From positions 1-64,000 of the IMG/VR virus record IMGVR_UViG_3300042695_000360: a DNA stretch of 64,000 bases, one strand, 5' to 3'. Under the pieces are notes generated by a model. The model did no database searches. It was not told the origin of the DNA and saw only the letters and a list, made by a program, of their open reading frames with translations. Shown one piece after another: positions 28,878-37,306 of this stretch; position 1 is the first letter of the stretch, and each line of letters opens with the position of its first letter. The stretch comes from a virus. The position numbers and the translations under genes are program-made.

Positions 28878-31800
28878 TTACTGAGTCAGGGAAACACCTG
28901 TAGGTGGTGTAAAGTTAGCAGTGTAACGGGCAATACCTAGGGTGATTCTAAAGTCACTAATATAACCATTGACACTATGAGCAGCACTAAAGCTACTGCC
29001 ACCTATATATATAAGACCGGTAGCAGATGCAAAATTAGTTGAATTAGAAGTAGTGGAGCCAACTTGTGTTCCGTTAACAAATAATCTCAGTGATGTGCCT
29101 GATCTGGTAGCTGCTATATGAGTCCAAGTATTTGCTACTACTGCTGTGGTCGTCACATTTAATATAACCGCGTTTCTTGCGTCAAGCTTCAGTTGGGTGG
29201 TGCTCCAATCGTAACCAAATGACACTACCGATCCTCCATCGTCAGGTCGTAAAAACGAAGAAAATGTACTAGTGTTTGCCATGTTTACCCAAAGTTCTAT
29301 AGTAAAGTCGCCTGTACCAAAATTTATAGAGGCACCGCCTATATAAGTCAAACTATCCCCATTACCGTCAAACTTCACGCTTTCTGTGCCGGTGAATTTA
29401 ACTACTGTGGTGTCAATTTTAGCATCACCCACAGTTTCATAATTGTTCATTCCCGAACTGTCATAGACACCAGCACCGGTTCCGTTGATCAATAATACAG
29501 TGTTTCTAACTGCTGTTAATGGTGTGTTTTGTGGTACGAAATTTGAGGTGTAGAGTGCGGTACCTTTGACATATCTAAAATCGCTGATGTAACCAGTAAC
29601 ACCTACTGGGTTAAAAGCAGTCCAATTGGTTGAATTAACGCCTAACCATAATCCGTTAGGTCCAGCTAAATCATATCGACTACTCAATGGTTGTGCTGCA
29701 CCAGGTGCGCTGACCGCTGTTCCTCCTACTCCATTTACATACACTTTAATAAAATTACTCGAACGAACTAGCGCAATGTGGTTCCAGCTATTAGTTGATA
29801 AAGTAGCCGACGACGGAAATAGCGCGGTATATTGTACAGAGCTCGTATTACTGCCGCCGCTGATAAAGATACTTGCGCTTTTGTTAGTAATCCAAATAAC
29901 CCGCTCACTGTTATATGCTTCTTTGTAAGTGCCGTAGTTTGCTATTGTGTAATCTGCCAAACCGCTAGTTGAGTAAACCCATAACTCCATAGTGAAGTCT
30001 TGACCGGAAGCAAAATTCATTACGGATGTGGTATTGGTCTGAGCAGAACCAATCCAATCATTGGTACCATCAAAGCGTGAACTACCGCCAAACACTTGTG
30101 GTGTATAACGTTGTCTAGTAGTGTAAGCGACGTTGAATGGTGCGAATTGGGATGGTATCGTGTTACCAACCGCAGTTATTGCAAAATTGTTTGTACTGTT
30201 ATCTATGAAAGTATTAGATTGGCAAGTCAATAAACTTGTACCTGCGATAGCAGTTAGTGGTTCAGTAGGTACTGTTATCGTAGTAGATGTAGCAGCGTAG
30301 GGAGCAGAACCAGTAGCACCATTATAAATCCTAACGTTACTAATATACCCCACATGGCCTCCGCCCCCAGCAATGATGCCAAAACCAATATATAAAGCAC
30401 TGGCACTGGTTTTTGCAGCAGTGTTCAATCCGTTGAAAGATGTTGCCCTAGTGCCATTGATGAACAAAGCCCAGTCTGCATTTGTTTTGACCAATGCCAA
30501 GTGATACCACTGACCTGCAACAGGAACGGTACTAGAAGGAAGAACGCCGATCCCCGAGCTGCCAGGTGCACCAGAAGCTCCCCAATTTATAGCAATTTGA
30601 CTAGATGCATTTAAATATATTGCCCAGTTTGAAAAAGAGACAGTATCTAATCCGCCGTTGTCAATGATAGTTCGGTTGGCACTAACAGTAGCAAAGTTTA
30701 CCCAAAGCTCGCAACTAAAAGAATCTGTGCTACCCGAAGTGATATTAAATGCAGCATTTGATGGTACAGTTAAATAATCCCCAGTACCATCAAAGTAGTT
30801 GCTATAATAAGGTGTAGGTAATGAGGTTTCTGTAAAAGGACTGAACTTTTGCACACTGACATCACCCGCCTTGGTGACGGCAAAGTTGTTGGGGCTGGCA
30901 TCGACGAGTCGATTGCGAGCACAGGTCAACAAACTTGTTCCAGCTATGGGTTGCAGTGGGGCGGTGCTTGGTGTAAAGTTAGCGGTATAAAGTGCGGTGC
31001 CTTTGACTAACCTTAAATTACTAATATAACCGGTAACATATTCAGATGTTCCGTCTGAATATGCTCCAACAGTCACTTGGCTTGCACCGTCGGTTAGTGC
31101 TCCTATTGTGCCGGTAGTTGCATCTAATACTCCGTTCACAAACAATCTAACAGTACTGCTGGATCGTGTAATTGCAACGTGATTCCATTGGTTGATGACT
31201 ACCGCAGTGGTAGTTCCTGTTACATTGGTAGCAGCCCCTGAAAATTGTAGTCGACCAGCAGCAACATATCTAAAGATCCATGCATTACCGGTACCCCATT
31301 GTGCCAATATATTATTATTTCCTGAAGTAATAGAAGTTGGATACACCCAGCATTCAAAAGTAAAGTCATTAGTGCCCAATGTGAACGCAGCGTTGTCCGG
31401 AATACTTAAATAATCGCCAGTACCATCAAAGTAGTTGCTCCATCCACCACCGTAGGGACTGAATGTTCCTTGTGTAGTATTACCATTTCTTGTTATCAAG
31501 AAATTGTTAGTGCTGTTGTCAATGAACACATTGTTGTTGACTGGTTGATTGGTTTGGCAAGTCAATAAACTTGTACCTGCGATAGCAGTTAGTGGTTCAG
31601 TAGGTACAGTTAATGTAGTTTGTGTCGGATCGTAAACTGCTGTACCTATAACAACTCTAAAATTACTAATATAACCAAAAAACATCTGTGAAGCTGCACC
31701 GCCTATAGTTGCTGGTCCTGCTACATAATTTGTGCTGACTGTACCATTGACATTACGAACACCGTTAAAAAATATACTTGTTTGGTTTGCACCTGTTCCA

Positions 31801-33458
31801 CTTCTTACAGCCACAATATGTAACCATCTATTTGTAACAAACGGACTTCCCGATGTTGCTATAGTATTGCCTACGCCGTATGTACCAATATTTAAATTTC
31901 CACCGCTATCTGTTTGTAATTGTATACCTCCGTTTGTAGTGGTACCAAATATAATAGCGTTTGTTGGTATTGATGTAGGATAAGCCCAAAACTCTATAGT
32001 AAAGGCACTAGTTCCGAGCGTCATTGATTGTGCCGTTAAAAAGTCCCCAGTACCATCAAAGTAAGTACTGCCGTATCCACTATAACTAGTATTGGGTACA
32101 AACGGATCAAACCCTGATATAGCCAAATTTCCATTTACTGTTAGTGCAAAATTGTTTGTACTGTTATCAATAAATCTATTGCTCTGACAAGTTAATAAAG
32201 TAGTACCTGCAATAGCAGTTAGTGGTACCGTAGGCGGTGTAAAGTTAGCTGTATAAACAGCAGAACCTTTGACTATTCTTACATTAGAAATATATCCGTT
32301 GAAGTCCCATCCACTGCCTGCATCTGGATTTCTACCAATGTAAAATGTACTTGCATTATCGGAGCCCGGGACAAGTGCGCCAGTAGCTGTTTGCGCTACA
32401 CCGTTTAAGTACAGTATATTTGTTGTTCCGTCGTAACACATGGCAACATGATTCCACTGGTTCAAAGGAGCAGTATTGTTTGATAGTTGACTACTGCCAG
32501 TATTAAATAACCAAGTCACTTGTTGAGATGTGTTTACATCAAGTCGCCATCTTGCGGCGCCTGATGAAATTAATTGAACTTGTTTTGAGCTTGTTTGATA
32601 AAACCAACATTCAACAGTCCACGACCCGGAGCTTAGGTTAAATGCTACATTTCCCGGATTAGATATAAAATCACCAGTACCATCAAAGAAATTACTGTAA
32701 TATCCAGGTGTATATGGACCGAAGTTATTTGGTCTAGTATCGCCAAATATAGATACTGGGAAGTTGTTTGTACTTGCATCGTCGACAAATACACTAGTTG
32801 CAGGGGAATTTGCACTAATCAATGTAGTGACATTTTTAAAGAAAGGGTCAGCGATCGTTATAGTAACAGTAAAGGCTCTGGGGCTTTCTTGTAATTCCAC
32901 ATCAATTGCTTCTATAGTAAAATTATAAAGTGTTTCAACACCCACTGCAACTAATCCAGTAATTAATCCACTGCTGGACAATGAAACACCGCTCGGTAAA
33001 CTACTACCGGCTTGAACCGCATATGTTAGTGGTGAATCTCCGGTTGTTTCTAGTTGTATAGAGATGGCAGTATTTGCCGGTTGATCGGGCAATGTACTAC
33101 CTGTTACCCAAGTAGGGTTTCCACTATAGGTTAACCCATTAACTCGTATTGCGACTCCACCATCGGGATTGACTACATACACTACATATGTACCCGCAAC
33201 CTGTGCAGGAACCTGTACATTTAGGGTAGTACTATTTACAAATGTAACTGATGTTGCGTTTGCACTGCCTAAAATAACTTGACATCCTGAAACAAACTTA
33301 GTTCCTGTGAGTTTTATGTAACCACCGGATAGTAATACAGCGGTATCATCAATAATAGCATAACTGGCATCTGTTATTTGTACGTTGGTTAACGTAGGGC
33401 CGCCCAACGCGGCTAATGTTGCAGGTTGTATGTTGTCTTGACTAATTTGAGTAGGCAT
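28878..33458 (-). CDS. giant tail adhesin with TIG, Ig-like and six LamG domains, 1526 aa
   Basis: N-terminus MPTQISQDNIQPATLAALGG leads into a TIG/IPT domain (to about 112), then an Ig-like He_PIG domain (PLTYAVQAGSSLPSGVSLSS). Six concanavalin/LamG-like domains of about 200 residues follow, each ending with a GYISN.R..KG.A.YTANFTP motif and a linker PLTAIAGTSLLTCQSN. LamG folds bind carbohydrates or proteins, so this is a receptor-binding or side fibre. Repeat number is likely variable through recombination; an orphan seventh C-terminus lies at 28403-28538. Starts 2 bases after the upstream paralogue of its N-terminus. Confidence 0.85.
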   Translation of the reverse strand: MPTQISQDNIQPATLAALGGPTLTNVQITDASYAIIDDTAVLLSGGYIKLTGTKFVSGCQVILGSANATSVTFVNSTTLNVQVPAQVAGTYVVYVVNPDGGVAIRVNGLTYSGNPTWVTGSTLPDQPANTAISIQLETTGDSPLTYAVQAGSSLPSGVSLSSSGLITGLVAVGVETLYNFTIEAIDVELQESPRAFTVTITIADPFFKNVTTLISANSPATSVFVDDASTNNFPVSIFGDTRPNNFGPYTPGYYSNFFDGTGDFISNPGNVAFNLSSGSWTVECWFYQTSSKQVQLISSGAARWRLDVNTSQQVTWLFNTGSSQLSNNTAPLNQWNHVAMCYDGTTNILYLNGVAQTATGALVPGSDNASTFYIGRNPDAGSGWDFNGYISNVRIVKGSAVYTANFTPPTVPLTAIAGTTLLTCQSNRFIDNSTNNFALTVNGNLAISGFDPFVPNTSYSGYGSTYFDGTGDFLTAQSMTLGTSAFTIEFWAYPTSIPTNAIIFGTTTNGGIQLQTDSGGNLNIGTYGVGNTIATSGSPFVTNRWLHIVAVRSGTGANQTSIFFNGVRNVNGTVSTNYVAGPATIGGAASQMFFGYISNFRVVIGTAVYDPTQTTLTVPTEPLTAIAGTSLLTCQTNQPVNNNVFIDNSTNNFLITRNGNTTQGTFSPYGGGWSNYFDGTGDYLSIPDNAAFTLGTNDFTFECWVYPTSITSGNNNILAQWGTGNAWIFRYVAAGRLQFSGAATNVTGTTTAVVINQWNHVAITRSSSTVRLFVNGVLDATTGTIGALTDGASQVTVGAYSDGTSEYVTGYISNLRLVKGTALYTANFTPSTAPLQPIAGTSLLTCARNRLVDASPNNFAVTKAGDVSVQKFSPFTETSLPTPYYSNYFDGTGDYLTVPSNAAFNITSGSTDSFSCELWVNFATVSANRTIIDNGGLDTVSFSNWAIYLNASSQIAINWGASGAPGSSGIGVLPSSTVPVAGQWYHLALVKTNADWALFINGTRATSFNGLNTAAKTSASALYIGFGIIAGGGGHVGYISNVRIYNGATGSAPYAATSTTITVPTEPLTAIAGTSLLTCQSNTFIDNSTNNFAITAVGNTIPSQFAPFNVAYTTRQRYTPQVFGGSSRFDGTNDWIGSAQTNTTSVMNFASGQDFTMELWVYSTSGLADYTIANYGTYKEAYNSERVIWITNKSASIFISGGSNTSSVQYTALFPSSATLSTNSWNHIALVRSSNFIKVYVNGVGGTAVSAPGAAQPLSSRYDLAGPNGLWLGVNSTNWTAFNPVGVTGYISDFRYVKGTALYTSNFVPQNTPLTAVRNTVLLINGTGAGVYDSSGMNNYETVGDAKIDTTVVKFTGTESVKFDGNGDSLTYIGGASINFGTGDFTIELWVNMANTSTFSSFLRPDDGGSVVSFGYDWSTTQLKLDARNAVILNVTTTAVVANTWTHIAATRSGTSLRLFVNGTQVGSTTSNSTNFASATGLIYIGGSSFSAAHSVNGYISDFRITLGIARYTANFTPPTGVSLTQ

Positions 33459-33460
33459 AG

Positions 33461-33808
33461 TTATACTATTGTTATTCCATTCGGTTTTACTGCAACTTTT
33501 CCATTGTCAGTGGTTGTGACATAAACAATGTAATTTCCCACAGCTAGTGCAGGTACTTGAATATTTATTCTAACAGAGCTTACAAATGTAACTGTGCTGG
33601 CCAGTGCTGTACCTATCACAACATTGATGTTACTTGAAAAATTAGATCCGTTGATGATTGCAAACCCACCTGTTGTGCCTATTGTGGTTCCGCCTGTTGC
33701 AATATAAGAACCATTAGCAACCTGCACGCTGGTAATTTTAGGGCCAGATATATATATAATATCCAATGTACTGGGCTGAATATTGTTCGATGATATTTGA
33801 GTAGTCAT
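33461..33808 (-). CDS. TIG-domain virion protein, 115 aa
   Basis: MTTQISSNNIQPSTLDIIYI, then a TIG/IPT domain (GFAIINGSNFSSNINVVIGT). It is a clear paralogue of the first 112 residues of the neighbouring adhesin (MPTQISQDNIQP...). It may share the attachment site on the tail, act as adaptor, or be a capped fibre stub after loss of its distal part. Starts with a weak TTAAATAAATG junction. Confidence 0.75.
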   Translation of the reverse strand: MTTQISSNNIQPSTLDIIYISGPKITSVQVANGSYIATGGTTIGTTGGFAIINGSNFSSNINVVIGTALASTVTFVSSVRINIQVPALAVGNYIVYVTTTDNGKVAVKPNGITIV

Positions 33809-33835
33809 TTATTTAAATTTTGATCAAATAACGTT

Positions 33836-34201
33836 TCAAGACAGCGTGAGTAGAATCCAAGATTGTGTATCTTCGTCCCATGTATATGTTTCACCGTCAG
33901 TTGGATACGGTACTGGAGCAGTCCATTGGCTGGTATCTGTGTCAAGAACCCAACTTGGATAGGGACTGGGAGGTATAAATGCGTCTAATTCTAGATCATA
34001 TGTATGGCCCGTGCCCGCATAATTTTTTCTAAAATTAGCATTGTAACTGGTTTGAACCCAATTTCCACCCAATAACTGTGTACAAAATTCTTGACCCAAT
34101 TGTTCACTTTCATTACCGTTAGCATCCAATAAAACATCGTTGTTTACTACGATTACTTGAATTACTGAATTATTTTCATCTAGTTGGGCAAAATGTGCCA
34201 T
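33836..34201 (-). CDS. conserved aquatic-phage structural protein, 121 aa
   Basis: MAHFAQLDENNSVIQVIVVN then NDVLLDANGNESEQLGQEFC. The MAHFA.LDE...V..VIVV head is very common in T4-like aquatic phages next to fibre genes. Beta-rich with an aromatic C-terminus (YPTDGETYTWDEDTQSWILL). Probably a tail-fibre accessory or chaperone-like protein; function not established. AAAGGAAA ribosome site. Confidence 0.75.
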   Translation of the reverse strand: MAHFAQLDENNSVIQVIVVNNDVLLDANGNESEQLGQEFCTQLLGGNWVQTSYNANFRKNYAGTGHTYDLELDAFIPPSPYPSWVLDTDTSQWTAPVPYPTDGETYTWDEDTQSWILLTLS

Positions 34202-34218
34202 ATCTTTTCCTTTAATAT

Positions 34219-35157
34219 TTAAAATGTAATAGAGCCTGAGCCAATGAAGGAGTAGATTCTAAAACCGTTCAATAATGTAATAGTTGGACCACCAGTAGTA
34301 GATGTGGCCGCCGGGTACGCACTTGAGTATCTAAGTACCACAACTCCGGACGAACCGGCGGTACCTGTCGAACCTGTGCCACCACCACCACCGCCACCAC
34401 CCGTGTTTGCATCGCCAGCAACTGGTCTATTACCTGCGGCGGTTGGAGCGCCTTGGCCACCTGGTGAATAAGTTACAGCAGAGCCCCTAATACCATTAGA
34501 TAACCCTGCACCTCCGGCGGCCAGCACTATACCAGCACCGTTTGCGCCCACGCCGCCAGCTCCACCACCACCTGCGCCGCCGCCGCCGCTGGTGCCAGTT
34601 TCTGCTGTAGATCCACCGTTTCTACCGTAAACTCCGCCTGCACCAGCAGCGCCACTGGAGTTGGCGCCACCGCCTCCAGACCCATTTCCGGAACTATTTC
34701 CGGCACGAGTTGCAGCATAACTAGAGCCAGTACCACCGGCAGTTCCACCAAAACCTCCTCCATTGGCTGTGACAGAATACGCAACTGCTCCTGCTGTTGT
34801 AATACTGCTATTACCTCCGTTGGTTTGAGTTCTACTGGCCACGCCTCCAATTGTGCCGCCGCCGCCTACTGTGATGATATAGGTTTGGCCAATCTCAAAA
34901 TTCTGAGAAGACAATGTTAAGTATGCGCCGCCGCCGCCACCTCCGCCGCCACGTGCATTATTTGCTCCGGCACCGCCCGCTCCACCCCCTCCGACTATAA
35001 GTATATCATCAACAGGTATACGAAACAGCGGCGGCCAGGTATTAGTTTGTCTAGCCTGCATTTGCTGAGTAACATTAAAAACTCCATTTATCGCCGCTAC
35101 TGCGCTAATAGTTGGGGGTGTAGCCGATATTATTCCGCCAAGGTACCGTTTTACCAT
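34219..35157 (-). CDS. glycine-rich tail adhesin, 312 aa
   Basis: A short anchor (MVKRYLGGIISATPPTISAV) and a beta strand LFRIPVDDILIVGGGGAGGA, followed by long poly-Gly stretches broken by Ala/Ser/Thr (residues about 60-270), and the end FRIYSFIGSGSITF. The glycine runs suggest packed polyglycine-II helices as in gp38-type adhesins of T4-like phages, which bind host receptors through variable loops. A paralogue lies at 36038-36952. Distal fibre tip is the likely place. Confidence 0.78.
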   Translation of the reverse strand: MVKRYLGGIISATPPTISAVAAINGVFNVTQQMQARQTNTWPPLFRIPVDDILIVGGGGAGGAGANNARGGGGGGGGAYLTLSSQNFEIGQTYIITVGGGGTIGGVASRTQTNGGNSSITTAGAVAYSVTANGGGFGGTAGGTGSSYAATRAGNSSGNGSGGGGANSSGAAGAGGVYGRNGGSTAETGTSGGGGAGGGGAGGVGANGAGIVLAAGGAGLSNGIRGSAVTYSPGGQGAPTAAGNRPVAGDANTGGGGGGGGTGSTGTAGSSGVVVLRYSSAYPAATSTTGGPTITLLNGFRIYSFIGSGSITF

Positions 35158-35158
35158 G

Positions 35159-35530
35159 TTAACTTATATCCTCATAACTACAAGTAACTATCAATGAATT
35201 TCCTGTCGCCGCCGCAGCGCCTAGACTATTGTTTTCTTCTAAATAGTACTGACTAGTTTTGTCAATAACGTTCAATGTTGCTCCCGCCGGCACCGCTGCA
35301 TTACTTATAATTGCAAACGCAGCACCTCCTATGCTTGCAGTATTATACCAACTTACAGTTACATTGGTTGCTGTGGCTCCATAATTTGCCACGTTCAATG
35401 TGTTGACTTTCAAACATTTTCCACTATCTGATGGATTATTCAACACTGTAGTAGTTGATGTTGTGGTAAGACTAGTTCCGGTGGTCTTACCTGTAATTGT
35501 TGTTGCGCCGATTAAGTTTGGTGCTGTCAT
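35159..35530 (-). CDS. fibre-associated structural protein, 123 aa
   Basis: MTAPNLIGATTITGKTTGTS then beta strands VNTLNVANYGATATNVTVSW and the end LIVTCSYEDIS. Start at ATG 35530, because GGAGGA just upstream (inside the previous gene's last codons) is the ribosome site; the longer frame at 35542 is not used. A paralogue at 36952-37305 has the same head and tail (CSYEEIQ), and the protein at 39348-39683 looks related. Each lies directly between a collagen-like and a glycine-rich gene, so it may be a joining piece. Confidence 0.72.
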   Translation of the reverse strand: MTAPNLIGATTITGKTTGTSLTTTSTTTVLNNPSDSGKCLKVNTLNVANYGATATNVTVSWYNTASIGGAAFAIISNAAVPAGATLNVIDKTSQYYLEENNSLGAAAATGNSLIVTCSYEDIS

Positions 35531-35531
35531 A

Positions 35532-35993
35532 TTATCCTCCAAAGACTAAATTGTATCCTGCTATTGCTGCGTTGCTAGTTCCGCCGGATCCACCAGAGCC
35601 ACCAGAGCCACTAATGATTATTTCTCTTATCTGTATGGCCATATTTGTTGTAGGTGCTGTGACAAATATTAAGTTTGTGCCACTAACAGTATAATCAGTT
35701 GTGGGAAACTGCATAATACCGTTTTCAAATACAAACACACTGTTTACAGTCAATCCGTTCGTAATGGTAAAGGTTGTATTACTACCATTACCTGTGTAAT
35801 TTCTAGTTACAAAATTTATTGATGCGCTGCTGCCTTGACTACCTGTATATCCAATATCACCCTTTGAACCAGTATATCCCAATTCTCCCTGGGGTGGAAC
35901 AACTTCCCAGCCCTCGCCATTAAACTTCCATGTTCTAGTTCCTAGAGTATAGAGAGCGTCGAGGGCCGGTGATGATGGAAAATTTAATGACAT
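35532..35993 (-). CDS. short collagen-like fibre protein, 153 aa
   Basis: MSLNFPSSPALDALYTLGTR then TWKFNGEGWEVV (a small anchor), two GYTGSQG collagen-like repeats (about 38-55), and a beta-rich globular part (FVFENGIMQFPTTDYTVSGT). It ends GYNLVFGG; the FGG-stop codons provide the next gene's ribosome site. Looks like a shortened version of the large GYTGSQG fibres. Confidence 0.75.
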   Translation of the reverse strand: MSLNFPSSPALDALYTLGTRTWKFNGEGWEVVPPQGELGYTGSKGDIGYTGSQGSSASINFVTRNYTGNGSNTTFTITNGLTVNSVFVFENGIMQFPTTDYTVSGTNLIFVTAPTTNMAIQIREIIISGSGGSGGSGGTSNAAIAGYNLVFGG

Positions 35994-36037
35994 AATATTG
36001 TATACTTATCTGTTGTTTGATAACTGATTGTTACTTT

Positions 36038-36952
36038 TTAGAATGTTATGCTACCGGACCCGGTGAAGGTATAGATTCTAAATCCACCAACTGTGGTAAT
36101 TGTAGGGCTTCCTGTTGTGGCTGATGCTGCATTGAATCTGTCTGGATAGCGAATGATGACAATGCCAGATCCACCACCACCGCCAGCACTGGTAGTGTTG
36201 CCGGCGCCACCGCCGCCACCACCTGTATTAGAAGTTCCCGGGGCAAACCCGCCGCTAGCTCTACCACCTTGGCCACCACCGCCAGCGCCTCCTGCAGGAA
36301 AAAAGCCAGCCGTTCCAGCAAAATGTCCGCCGCCTCCGCCGCCTGCATAGGTTACGGCATTTCCTGAAATAGCCGATGATGTTCCTGCGCCGCCAGCGCC
36401 GCCGCCAGTAGTATTGCCGGCAAATCCAGTACCACCTGCTCCACCACCACCACCAGCTGAAAACTGTGGGCTACCGGGACCTCCTTGTCCACCATTACTA
36501 CCTTGAGACGGAGTTGTAGACGGGGTATTACCGTCGCCGGCAGCTCCACTAGTATAGGAGCCACCTCCTCCTGAACCACCCGCAGCACCTGCTCCGGCAT
36601 TGCTAACACCACCTCTACCTCCACCGGTAGAAGTTATAGAAGAAAACACAGAGTTCACTCCGCTTGCAGCAGTAGTGCCGCCACTACCTCCTGCACCTAC
36701 TGTTATTGTATAACTTACTTGACTTGCAATACTTAAAGTTCCGGTTCTAAATCCTCCTGCGCCACCACCACCATAATTGCTGCCGCCGCCGCCGCCAGCA
36801 ACAACTAGATATTCAACTTCAGATACGATAAACCCCGGTGGCCATCTATTAAAGTTTTGCTGTTGTTCACTAATAGACCATATACCTGAAGATCCTAGCA
36901 GAGGATCTGGTGTATTCAACGAACCTATAAGGCCGCCATTATTCCTGCCCAT
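36038..36952 (-). CDS. glycine-rich tail adhesin paralogue, 304 aa
   Basis: Anchor MGRNNGGLIGSLNTPDPLLG, then WPPGFIVSEVEYLVVAGGGG, about 200 residues of Gly runs with Ala/Ser/Asn, and the end GGFRIYTFTGSGSITF. Same architecture and same end as 34219-35157, with a different anchor. ATG overlaps the upstream stop (TAATG). Receptor-binding tip is likely; two paralogues give room for host-range diversity. Confidence 0.78.
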   Translation of the reverse strand: MGRNNGGLIGSLNTPDPLLGSSGIWSISEQQQNFNRWPPGFIVSEVEYLVVAGGGGGSNYGGGGAGGFRTGTLSIASQVSYTITVGAGGSGGTTAASGVNSVFSSITSTGGGRGGVSNAGAGAAGGSGGGGSYTSGAAGDGNTPSTTPSQGSNGGQGGPGSPQFSAGGGGGAGGTGFAGNTTGGGAGGAGTSSAISGNAVTYAGGGGGGHFAGTAGFFPAGGAGGGGQGGRASGGFAPGTSNTGGGGGGAGNTTSAGGGGGSGIVIIRYPDRFNAASATTGSPTITTVGGFRIYTFTGSGSITF

Positions 36953-37305
36953 TACTGAATTTCCTCATATGAGCACACTGCCTGTAGACGAGAATTGACC
37001 CCAGCAGTCAATCTCAATGTATCACCTTCTTCTAGATAAATTGATTTATTAATTACATCTAGTGTTGCATCAGCAGGTACAACTACAGTTTTGGCAATGT
37101 GATATGCAACACTGCTTCTAAACACATCTACAGTGACGGATTCATTATTTGTACCATCCACATTACTAATGTATAATGCGCTGATTTTCAACACAGTGTT
37201 GCTGGCAGTGCTGTTGGTAACAATAGCAGTTGCGGCAGTTGTTATTGATTGAACTGCGGTTTTTGGTGTAATTGTTGTTAAACTTAATAAATTTGGTGTT
37301 GCCAT
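36952..37305 (-). CDS. fibre-associated structural protein, 117 aa
   Basis: MATPNLLSLTTITPKTAVQS, LKISALYISNVDGTNNESVT and the end CSYEEIQ. Paralogue of 35159-35530. Start ATG 37305 uses GGAGGA encoded by the last codons of the upstream fibre. Likely a joining or collar piece for the collagen-like and glycine-rich fibres on each side. Confidence 0.72.
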   Translation of the reverse strand: MATPNLLSLTTITPKTAVQSITTAATAIVTNSTASNTVLKISALYISNVDGTNNESVTVDVFRSSVAYHIAKTVVVPADATLDVINKSIYLEEGDTLRLTAGVNSRLQAVCSYEEIQ

Positions 37306-37306
37306 G

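Noticed and set aside
34269-36624. Alternative-frame Val/Leu-rich proteins in the glycine-rich genes
   Set aside because: Frame-shifted readings of GGN-rich DNA; no ribosome sites; the Gly-rich frames have matching heads and ends in two paralogues.
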